This document shows, piece after piece, positions 37,301 through 49,300 of a DNA stretch of 64,000 bases. Source of the stretch: Amblyomma americanum (taxonomy: Eukaryota > Arthropoda > Arachnida > Ixodida > Ixodidae); the NCBI RefSeq assembly GCF_052857255.1, contig NC_135497.1:195706006-195770005 (forward strand), read 5' to 3'. The position numbers were made by a program, and so were the translations under genes. The number at the start of each line of letters is the position of its first letter. The stretch's first letter is position 1. Under the pieces are notes generated by a model that saw only the letters and a list, made by a program, of their open reading frames with translations, made no database searches and had not been told where the DNA came from.

Positions 37301-40300
37301 GCAAGACATCACCAGTGCAACATTAAAACCTGAGCTCAGCACTTACATACATGCTGGTTCAATTTTGTAATGCATAAGATTACCTCAAATGTGAGAAAAA
37401 ATGTGTTTTCCAGGTCCTCTCCATTGTAGTCCAAAAGGTTTTGAAGACCCCTAAGTTGCAAACAAAGCACAACATTAATGAAGCATTAAACGCCCTTGCA
37501 ATATGCACATTTAGATTACAAAAGTTGCCACTTACTTGGCTAAAGTAGGAGAAAGGTCCTGCAGATCCTTCAACGTTGGTTTCCTGCACGAGTTCAAATG
37601 TGCTAGTTATCACAGAAACCGAATGTCTTAATCCATACAGCCTGAAACCTGTACACCTCCTACACCTTTGTTTCCATTGTTTAATGTGCTAGGTAAAAAA
37701 AAAAAAAAAACATTTTTACATTCCGTGTAGAGCAGATTACTTAATCTACACTAAATATTTTTAGCAAGATGTAATAGCAGTGCAAATTTTGTTACTAAAA
37801 CTGCGTCATATACCTCTGCAGAGATCAATTACCCCTGCCACAAGTGTTGACTAGATAACATCCCTTTTTAATGATAAGGACACAGAGGATACAGTTACTT
37901 TCTGCAATTATACTTCACAAAATTCGAAGCGTAAGCATGTGCTTCATATATATTATCTTCACAGCAACAATTTACCTAACTATGTAACCAAAAGCACGAA
38001 GTCTGCAAAAAGGCCCTTCATCATTTGACAAAACCATCATGCCAGCTATATTTATTCACTCTAGTTTTGATTAGCTACAGACCATGTAAACCATTATTAG
38101 CAATGAAATGTCATGGTGCAAAACTACTTCCAAACATCTGCACATCACTGCACCGTGATGCACCACTTATGAGCCACATGGAGTGATGAGCCACTTATGA
38201 GCCCACACAGTTATCATAAATGACGGAAAGCGTGACTTGGACTACCATCAGCGCCGTGAAACGACTGTCATGGGGTGCAAGATAATTCTCTCGGTACGTT
38301 TATGGTGGCTGATGATAGCTGGTGTGCAGCTCACTTTGCTTTTTCACCTGTGCCCGACCGCTGTGTAGACAGCACACTCGTTACTGGAGTGTTTCTCTAT
38401 GCTTTGCTCGCCGATGCGGCCTCGCATGCCTGGGCAACGCATTGCAGTTTTCTTATTGTGGGAACCTGAAATTACATGTTAAGCTTCCTCAGCTCGCGCG
38501 CCTTGCGAGACAAAAAAAAAAAACAGCGCTGCAGTGTCCGTCTTTTCTTCAACCGTCTTAAAGCTGCGCTGTGTTTTTAGCTGTCATAAATTAGCAACTA
38601 GCCTGATCAGCCATGCTTGCACTGCAATGCTCGTAATATTTATTTTGTGAGATCGGCAACCATCAGACCAAACTTGTAAGGCGTGCGAGCTGAGGCAGCG
38701 TAGCGCACAATTTCGGGTTCCGCGATAAGAAAACTGCAACGCGTGCTGCAGGGCGTGCAAGGCCGCATCCGCGATTGAAAAGCGGACAAATGCCCTTGTA
38801 ATGAGCGCACTGTCTATGTGGCGATCAGACACAAGCAAAAAAGCAGCCAAAGCGAGCTGCACACCAGTTATCGTGAGCCGCCGTAAACTTACCGCGAGCA
38901 TTATCCTCAACCCGATGATTATTGCTTCGTGGCGCTGGTAAAGCTACGCTTTCCATCATTCGTGTTAAGTCTGTGGGCGCCTGTACATGAATGAGTAATT
39001 ACACAACGTGACTTTTAGTGACCAATATTGCACAACACTTTCAGTGATGAATATCTCAAAGCACATGCCTGCTAAAGGAATAAAAATTAAGCGAGTCATT
39101 TTAAATGATGACCCTTAGATTGTCGCTCTCAGTTTTCTAGCTACTACAAAAACTAAGCTGAATAAGCAAGGTTGTGGCATTCAGCAACACAGATGGCACA
39201 AATGAAAGATTACTAAATATTTTATTGTAGGGCTACTAGCATTTAATATCTTACCACACGAACTAACTGGGGTAGTTGCTTCTTTTTTTTTTTATCTTTC
39301 TTCAGCAACACAGAAGAAACTAATGAAAGACAACCAAATATTTCATTGCAGGGATATTAGCACTTCATATCCTATCACACAAAATAGATGGAGTCGATGA
39401 AGCACTTCCATTCCAATCTCCAAATCTGCATGCATTGCCCACGGCTATCTTCAGCCAAATGCAGAGAATGTATAGAAATAGTTACTAACTGCTTGAGGAG
39501 CTTCTTGTACAGAACCAGTGGAAATGGTAGGGCTATGATGGTGAAGTTGTATATGGCCAGGCCACAGACGATACCAATCAGGTAGTACATGACGTCTTCT
39601 TCAAAACTCTGCATAAGGTTTTAGAAACAGCTATGTAAAAGCCATGCATATACATATATCAAGCAACATATACAGAAGACCCTTGTTAAAATAAAACAAC
39701 TACATGCCAAGCCTGCCACAGTCCTGATTAAAATGCATACAATTTCAATCACATTACTCTGAATGAAAGAGCACTGCAACCAAGGGTTATACAGAAAATA
39801 ACTAGAAACAGTTTTTCATGCACAGCAGTAAGGCACACGGAACAAGAAGCTGCAGTTAGTTTCATCAGCATTTTGTTGGAATGATTCACAGGTACGTGGC
39901 CATGCCATTGCTTGATACAAGATGGTAGTAACGTAGTCACCAAGGTCACTGTGAATGTGCACAACGTGTAAGGTAAAAAATGTCCCACTTGCAGATTTAT
40001 ACTACCCAATTAAAGCTAAAGTAATCCAAACTCTAACAAGGTAACCATGTAGGCTAGTTGGTGTATTTCAGACACAAGTTCACCAGCGGAAGCACGAGAC
40101 ACCACGAGAAGAAGAACACAGGACAACGCTGGTTATGTCTGTATGTCTGTGTGTAGTTATGTCTATAATCCAAACTCCTGCAGTCTGTGCATACCTTGCA
40201 ACAAAACACTGTGTTGTAGGTACTATCGTCAATGATGAGATGGCTTCAACAACTTGCCCATATGGGCAAAAATATTGCCCATATGGAATTTTTTTTGTGC

Positions 40301-43300
40301 GTGTACCACTAATCTGGTGTTCCACAAAAAATTTAGCAATGTTCTAAATGTAGTCTTCCCTGGACGTATAACAGATGGCAGTACATTACGGGCATGCACC
40401 AGTGCATTGTAAGCTGCTTCAAGAAAAAACGCAAAACCGTCTGTTAGAAAATTATACCGGTGACTCTATGGGCACCTGCGCGCGTTCACGCCCAGTGCCA
40501 CCCAGCGCCAGACATCAAAACTGGGCATGCACCTCCATGTGCCAGGTGCTAGCTCACTACCCTGCTCGCACAAACGCGCTTGATCAGAGAGTTTCATGCC
40601 GTGAAGAAAAGAGCAGCTATAGCAGTTGCAGTCAGCTCGAAAACTCCTCATGTTGCGGGAACAGAACATCCTCCGATTGGTGTATACCCGCATGCCACTT
40701 ATGGGCGTGCGCATGGCTGGTGCAGTGCAGGTAGCACAGCAGCCAGTACTTGGCATGCGGCACGCATAGTGGAAATGTTGCAAGATCATGTGCAGAACTG
40801 CCTTCATAGAGCTCTACTACAGAGGCGGCAGCAATCAACAATTTAATAGATGCCAGAATGGGAAGCCCAAAGTCCTTCGTGGATGTTTTTTTACAGAAAC
40901 TAACTCCTTTCATTGTTCGACATGCATTTGATTTTTACTATGCCAAATAACGATAACCTAACCCAGGGTTTTCAACCTTTTTCTCCTCAGGGAACCACGA
41001 CAGCGTTCAAAATGTGCTGAGGAGCCTCATCATACATCTTGGCTTCCATTTCTCCCAGTCTGATATGCATGCAAAAAAGAGCAACATATGCACGGCCTCT
41101 AAAAACATGTTAACGTTCAGTTAATAATGACTGACTACATAGTGAAACACTCTTCTATAAAAAATTAGAGTGTAATTAGTCACAAAACAAAGTGGGTAAA
41201 GGAAAGGTGGTGCCTGAGGAATGCAAGAATTAAGGTGCTCAGGGAACCCAGAAAGAACTCCAAGGAGTCCAAAGGTTCCATGGAATTCAGTTTGAGAACC
41301 CCTGACCTAACTGTAATATGGCATACCAAATATATTATTTTCCTACATATTTCCTACATTTTGTACAACAAATTGCAAGTTATGAGAATGAACAAAAATT
41401 ACATTCACGTTTTAGCACAAATCAAACTTAAAGGTCAATAGGCACCTAATTTTAGTTGTGTGTTTTCTTCCTTCTAATGATGCATTAGACAATAGAATAC
41501 ATGGATTACCACATGGTATTTGCCTATGACCGCTAAATAATTTATAACTGAATTTCTTCTTGACGCTGGTTCGTTGTTGTTCCGGTTTTCATTTCATCAA
41601 ACGAACCATGGCTGTGATGTATAGTTGGTGTTTAGGTCACGTGAGGCAAAAAAAAAACTGCAATATATCTGCTGACACGAAGTTTTAATTCATTACAACA
41701 CTTAAGCCAGCCTGCTTTAAGAGCTGGAATGACAAACAACGTATCAGCAATTGCAGTGTTTTTCATGCCTCAACGTGGCCTAGACAGCAACTACACGTCA
41801 TAGCCATCGTTTTGTTGATGAAACCAAAACTGAAACAGTGTAAAAAAAAAACAACTGAATTATAAATTATTCAGCGGCTGTAGGCGAATACCACAGGGTG
41901 ATCCACATATGCTAATGTCTAATGCATCACTTTAATGCAAAAGCATTACATGGCTCATCGGTAACGAAACCCAATGTCAAGAAAAAGTGGCGTCCCAAAA
42001 CCCACGTGACCAGGCAAAGAAAAATAAAAATTATTCCGAAAGTGTGGGGAATCAAACCCAGGACTTTCAATTGCGAGGCGAGCATGCAATCCATAGGCCA
42101 CAATACTGCATTTCTTCTAGGCGAACAAAGGTGAACCTAGTATATGTGTTGCCTAATGACAGTATGCTAATGAGTAGGTGTGTCATTAGAAAGGAAGAAA
42201 AAACAACAAAATAATAAAAACAAATAAAAGGAAATAACAAAAAAACTATGCTTCTGCATTGAAACCGTGTAAGTAGTCTTAGGTGACCTCTGCAATTTTT
42301 AAAGAAGAAAACAAGAAAGAAAAAATTCGGTGTCTATACTCCTTTGTAACAATTGTTCAAAGTCACGCGCATTTATGATGCCAGGAAGTCAGACCTGAAT
42401 GTGACCAAAACAAACAGCTATGCTTTACAACTTCAAATGCTTGTAGTGAATATGACTAAATGTCTACTATTCCACAATAGGCAAGCAACATGCTACACTG
42501 ATCGAGTGCTAACAAACTGAAAATATGTGCAGGCAGGATTCAGTAAATTAACTCTTTCGTTATCAAGCCACTAGGCATCGATCACCGTTGATAAAAAAAT
42601 AAAAACTGCTACGACAGCACGACTGTCGCCGTTATGGACTTGCTGAGTCATCTGGTTTGTTGTTCACACACTGAACTTTCATTTCCTGCATAACTTGTAT
42701 TTTTGCCGCAAGTTGGTATTTTTTGAAATGCACTTGAAGTTAAGTGTGCAGCGTCAAACGCTCCGAACAAGACGTCAAAGTTGGGAACGGCGCGCGCTCG
42801 AAACAACCCCGCTGCACACAATTCTGCTGTCTCTACAGCATTTATTTTTGATGCATCGAGTAGCAGGGACTTTGACGATGATGTTGCATCGTCAGATTTT
42901 GTTTCCAAAGCTAAAACTGCGCAACCAGATCCCGGAACGTTGGACTGTTTGTTTATTTTCTTGTTCCCAGTCGGTTTGCGCAAACAGGAGCGCTTCTATG
43001 GAGCTGCTACGGTGACGTTGTGCCATCTAGTTTGTTCTTCAGAAACTACAGTTTCATTTTCTGCATAGACTGAAATTTTCTCATGAGGCGCAAATTTCTG
43101 AAGTGCCCTTGAAGTGGAGGCCACGGCGTAGGGCGCTCCCAGCACGGCGACGGTGTGCGCTCGCAAAAACCCCGCTGCACACGATCCTACTTCATCTGTA
43201 GCATATATTTTCGATGCATCGAGTAGCAGGGTCTCTGACAATGATATTACATCACGGGATTTTGGCTAAGGTGCTCAAAACTGTGGAAACAGGGCTCAGA

Positions 43301-46300
43301 ATGTTGGCCTGTTAGGTTTGCTTTTGGTTTATGGTATGCTTGTGTGAGCAGAGCGCCGCTATGAAGCATATGAAGGCTCTATGATGATGCGGTGCCATCT
43401 GGTTTATTTTTCAGAAACTAACTTCATATTTCTGTGTAGATTGCAATTTCCCCACGAGGCGCGAATCTTTGCAATGCCCTTGAAGCAGTGGCTATGGCTT
43501 AGGCTTCTCCAAGCATGGCATGGAGTGCGGGGACAGTATGCACTCGAAAAACCCTGCTGCATGCGATTCTACTGCATCGGCAGCTGATATCTTCGATGCA
43601 TCGAGTATCAGGGCCTCTGACAATAGGATTTTGGGTCAGACACTGAAAACGCGCAACGGAGCCCGGAACGTTGGCCTGTTAGTTGTATTTGTATAATAAT
43701 TGTGTTTGCAGAATTTTTCGTGATTTTTTCCTGAAATGATATTAGCTACAACTTGAATTTTTAAAAAGCATGCTTATCAAGCTTTATTTTGGCCCATAAA
43801 ATAATACTACGAAAAAGTTCTTTTGTCTGACTGTAATAATTATATCAAGGACACACTGAAATCAGCCTTTCCAAAGAGTGCAAAGAAAAAATTTTTAGCT
43901 GAAAAAGTATTTGAGTTATAACTTTTACATTTTAGTGCCAAGTTATAAAAAGAATTTGATCATTTTGCAATTGCTAGAATTTTTTAATTAGTTATTTTGG
44001 TGAACTATTGTCACATAAATACAAATTTCTGTTCCTCTTTAATTTTTGCTGTTTTTCTATTTTTTCACAAACAAGTATTTCTGTTGAAATAAATTTGATT
44101 AGAAAGCACTTCCATTCCAATCACTGTTATGCATTTTGTATACATATACCTATCATACTTTTTCTAGGAAAAATGTTTGTCTGAGACCTATGAAAAACGG
44201 TCCCTTTTCCCGTGGTAACGAAAGAACTTTACTCTGAGGCTGATGCTGACAGGAAGTGAAAAAAAAAAGTGATTAGCCCAAAGAAAACTAAATTGTCTCA
44301 CCATACAATACTAAGAAATCTGAACCTTGACTAGAGTACTCTGTAACCTTACGTAAAGACCACTGAAACCAATACCAGCAACAGCATGCTGAGGAATAGT
44401 GACAATTCTATTCATGTCCTCCCTTACCTGTGTGTTGAACCAGATGCACCGGGACTCTGGGTACTCTGTGAACATTCCATACTTAGGGTCCAAAATCTCC
44501 TTCAGTAACAGGAGAAAAAACTCCTGCATAAGTAATGACATATGCATGAAAATATTTTAAAAAAGAAATAGTCTGAGTGCACACACAGATACACAAAAGA
44601 CCTCACATTTGCTACATTTACAGATTAAGCAAGTTAACAGTTGAGCCTTGATGAAAATGACAACAGTATGAATGCAAAAAAATTTTGCCTGCTCCTTCTT
44701 TTTCCACTAAAGAGTAACCCACATAGAGCGAACTTTCACAGTGAACTTCACGTGGCAAGCACCAGCGCAGCGAGATGCCGAAGGTGTTGCAGCACATATA
44801 GTGAAAAACAGGTAGCTGCCGCCCGACCGTTGCCGCCGCGATTTCAGTGTTGCTAGAAATGGCGAGATTCTATATACTCGATGAAATGCTGAAAAGAACA
44901 GCTTTGTATTTACACTTAAGCTATTATTTATTCACTGACGACAAATGGATGAATTATTATTTATTATTTTGACCCCCTTCTGAACCAAAATCGTTAACCT
45001 GCTTGAACCTCCCGCGCTTCCCGACACTAAACAACACATACTTGCTAAATCTAGCAGCTTTAAAAATGCAGAAGCAATCTCAAAATTTGCCCCGTTTCAT
45101 TGCTAAAAATTTGCGGTGCAGGCATCTTTAGACAAAAGCCAAGGCTTCGTGTGCCTATCATTTGTAGCGGAAGCGAAAAATTGGTGGTGAAGCGAGAGGC
45201 CCCGCTTTGACGGGCACCGCAATATTGCACGGCAGGCGGAAGTCGGATGCTGTCGTGCCCTGATTGGTCTGCACTGACAGCTCACATTGGCCACTTACGG
45301 CAAGTGGCTGTTCGCCAACAAACTTATCTAGCTGGGCTTGATCGGCAACAAATGGCTGCCCCATTCGCCAGTTTTTCACAGGTTTTTCGCTCCATGTCGG
45401 TCGGCCTTAAAGCAAACCAATGCACATAATGCAGTGTGCTGTACGACTAGCTATACAATGAAGATAAAAAATATGAACATTAATCCAGAATTAACACAAT
45501 GTAATTAACATGCCTACGAAAGAGTTGGACATACACACATGCATGGAGCCTTAACGGAATAATAAAAGAGCTCATTAAAATGACTCTGAAGTAGTGCAAG
45601 CACATGCGCACAAAAAATAGGAATAACGCATTGCAAATGATCCTAGGCACACAATTTTACCCGTTGTAAAACCCAATGTGTTGCTGAACTTAAAATTTCA
45701 GAAAAGTGCACAAACCAGAAAAATGCATACGGGAGAACAAATCCCCGATGCTGCTTCACAGTTAACATTTAGCATCTTCATATGTATCAACGTTACTCAA
45801 ATAAATGCTTCAAATTACCAGTTCAAATGTAATTTTTTTTTCAGGCACAGTTTATGGTTTATGGTTTATGAGGTTTAATGTCCCAAAGCGGCTCAGGCTA
45901 TGAGAGACGCCGTAGTGAAAGGCTCCGGAAATTTCGACCACCTGGGGTTCTTTAACGTGCACTGACATCGCACAGCACACGGGCCTCTAGAATTTCACCT
46001 CCATCCAAATTCTACTGCCGCGGCCAGGATTGAACCCGCGTCTTTCGGGCCAGCAGCCGAGCGTCATAACCACTCAGCCACCGCGGCGGCCTTTTTTCAG
46101 GCACAGTATACCGGGTGTTTCACCCAAGATGTTCTGCAATTTCTAAATATAGGCTTTTTGAGTTAGAAGAGTGCTTTTTTTTTTGCACAGCATTGTGAGC
46201 GATGTAGCGCATCAGAATAAAGCTAAGACGTGCTAACTAGTAGGTTCGCTAACTAGTTCGCCCATCTTAGCTGTATTCTGATGCACTACACCGGTGTAGT

Positions 46301-49300
46301 ACACAATGCTATGCCGAAAAAAAGGGCTCTTCCACCTCAAAAAGCCTATCTTTAAAAATTGCAGAACATCTTAGGTGAAACACTTGGTATAACTCATTCA
46401 CATCAAGGCTGCTATTCAAGGCTGCTCAAGCTGAGGTCAAGGGCTCGGCTTTTTTCCATGGCTGCTGAATTTTGGTAAAGGCAAGATGTGAAAACACATG
46501 TATAATAAGATTTGCACATGTGCTAAAGAACCCCAAATGGTTCAAATATTAGCAAAAGCCCTTCACTACAGCCTACCTCATATCTTACTATACAGCTTTT
46601 GACATGTAAAAAGTAATAAAAATGTCTCACTTCAAGAGAAAACAGATTTGCCAGGGCTGCCACACTTGAGACAGTGTATGACAGTCACTTGCAGTAAAAT
46701 GGTATGTTCTATTATTGCAGATGCCATGTAGTGCTCTGATAGCTTGGCCAAAATGCTTAACATTTTACTGATTTGCACCACAAGTTATGAGAAGCACAAG
46801 TGGAAGCAACAATTAAGTAATTTATTGCAAAAAAACAGAAGAAAAACACAGGACTAATGCTTATTCTACCACTCATCAGGTGTGCTTTCTTTCCCTTTGT
46901 ACAATTCACTTCAGGCCTCAACGAGCAAGGGTGGCAGATCGGACTGGTTGGCATATACATGGCATTTCGCAAGTGCACGAAATGACCTATAGTACCAGCA
47001 TTTTGTTCATTAATTTCAGCAGCTGTAGCCAAAATTAAAGGAGGCTTATTTACCTTATAAACTGGACACAGACAGTAATGTCAAACACAGAGAGAGGCTT
47101 GCCTTTTTCACACCCCCAGCATCCACAGCATCTTCTCCGTGAAACTGGACCTTTTCAGTAAAAAATAAATAGCAACAACATTCCTTATTAATAAAAGAAT
47201 ATCAACACCGTGGCAGAATACAGTGCAAAAGCAGACAATCAGATAATGTAAGCTTTCCAACGGTATAGAGTGCGAGGACATACGGGGCACTAATTTCTGC
47301 CAGTGTCTCTTTGACAGAGTAGTATGCAGGATCACATACCGTGAACTGATGTAGCGCTTGCTTCAACAGAGCATTACATTTTACATCTTCTGTTATTCAT
47401 TCAAAATTTGCAGAGTTTGTTGCTGCGAAATTTTATTTGGTAGCAGGTTTAACCCCTTAAAGGTCAAATTTTTTCCTCTGAAAAGGTGGCCCCAAAGTCA
47501 ATCTTTTTTTTTATTGATGCTACACTACGAATAAGAATGCTAAATTAGGTACAAAATTTTATTTAAGGGTTACAATGGATGGTAGTATTTCAGTTCACAA
47601 ATCAGTTCTATTGGAGGACATGCCATGCACTACCATAACAAAACAATGCACAGCTGAACGCCTCGAAGTAAACTGAGCAAACAAAGTGGAGAGTGATAAC
47701 CCATGTGAGCATTGGAAATAAGCTAAGCGAGGTGCCAATCAAGATGTAAGCTTTCATACACCTCGACAAGAGCAGATGACAAGCACAAAGAAACCCAAAC
47801 TCCACGAGTGCAGCACAATAAACCATGCAGAGCACTGAACAAGGCAAATGTTATTTTTTTTATTTTTTTCTATCGCAAGATAGAAGCACAAAAAAATGAT
47901 TACTGCATGTCTCAAAATATGGTGTACTTTCAGTATGGCGTGAAATTTAGAACACACGATAACTCTTGTGAACCTCAACAACGGCAGGCGACAAGTACGG
48001 AGGAAAAAAAAAAAAAAAACCACGAGTGCAGGATCATAAACCATGCAAATCATTGAGCAAGGCAAAACTTAGTTTTTTTTTCTTTTTTTCTTCAGCAAGA
48101 TAGGAGCACTAACAAAAAGATGGTGTACTTTCAGTATGGCATGAAATTTTGAACACACAAAAACTGCCAAAAATGTACTGCCGTGACCATGTGGGTTGTG
48201 CCTGCACCGCTGTACATATATGGCAGTGACTGCAAAGGGTCGATATCAATATGGATACCTTCTGTGTAGTCGGACAAACTCCCACGTTGTTTTCCAAAAG
48301 CCAATGTGAAAGAACTTTAAATCCATGGGCAGTATTATAGAACTGTTCAGGCATGCTAACCAGTATGAACGGAAAATTGCTAGATCCTGGCAGCAAGGTA
48401 AATAATGCACATAAGAAATATGTGAAGCCACACCACGTGGTTTTATAAAGTGGTACAACTAAAGCAGAAGAACAAATAATTCTCAAATCTCCTCCGAGAT
48501 GTGTTCTAGGAGCTGCAAAAGATGTGCTTAAAGTTTGCGAAATGTACAAGGCTGGTTAGGTGACTTATCTTTAAGCTTGTAAGTTTTTTACACATTGCAT
48601 TGCTTTACTCAGTCAGGTCAAGCCCCGGTTTGTGGGTATAAGCTAGAGTATTAGCGCAGCACCATCTGAAAAATTCTATGGCTCCTTTAGCTAAGCACCT
48701 TTCTTGTGTACCTATTGTATAATTCCGAGCAAGCGACCGCCCCCCCACCGCAAGTCAAAATTACTGGCAGAGTAAAGGGGGCACTATCCCGGAACAGCGC
48801 CGAAATCCAAGATTGCGGCAATATTTTCCCGCCAGAAAAAAAAAAAAAAGAAAAACGAAACGGCGCGGAAATGTGAAATTAACAGTGAAGTTAAGAGGGC
48901 CCTTGCATGGGTGGGGGCACTTGTTCAAAATTTTATGGTAGTCCTGGCTACCATCTGTCTGAAACATCCTGCTGAGAAATGTTCAGTTTTATTTAGGTGC
49001 AACATGACAGAGCTGAGTGTTAAGGGCCACTACCTTACTTTTTTTACTAGCAGGCATAAAACTTTATTCAGGTGCATATTAATCACATGGATGAATGGGC
49101 TAATTATGGCTTTCCGCTTAGACTTTTAACCTTGCTAAAGGGGGGCACCGCTTTCAACAATACCTTTTACTTTTTTTATGAATTCTGATAAACCTCTTGA
49201 ATGTTAGTAATGCTTTGAAACTGAAGTACACAAAATTTCAGCAGTTAAGAACTTCTCCCCCACAAAATTTTGTTCTTCAACCATCTTGCGAAAAATCTGC

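Larger units (their letters stand above)
34580..37383 (-). other. HERC4 intron 9
   Basis: 2804-base GT-AG intron. It contains a plus-oriented LINE 3' end (34840-35815), a Tigger-like end at about 36312-36470 (CAGACCCGCTTATAACAAT, TTATATCGGATATAACAAT) and a MITE relative at 37070-37300. Confidence 0.75.
39609..44427 (-). other. HERC4 intron 6
   Basis: 4819-base GT-AG intron. It contains a hAT-type MITE (40974-41304), a SINE-like fragment (41980-42110), the 373-bp tandem array (42649-43700), a GC-rich unclassified repeat at about 40470-40810 and, near 40085, CACGAGAAGAAGAACACAGG, which looks like repeat-derived sequence. The rest is AT-rich and featureless. Confidence 0.7.
44524..47102 (-). 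other. HERC4 intron 5, GC-AG type
   Basis: 2579 bases starting GCAAGC. It contains a SINE with target duplication (45852-46091), an adjacent palindromic MITE (46111-46387) and a plus-oriented SINE fragment at about 46505-46575. The GC-richer segment 45100-45425 is unclassified, with no conserved protein. Confidence 0.85.

Noticed and set aside
45100..45430. GC-rich segment with overlapping open frames, considered as an exon
   Set aside because: Neither strand gives a HERC4-like block, and its place between exons 5 and 6 is ruled out by the seamless KK|EFF junction.
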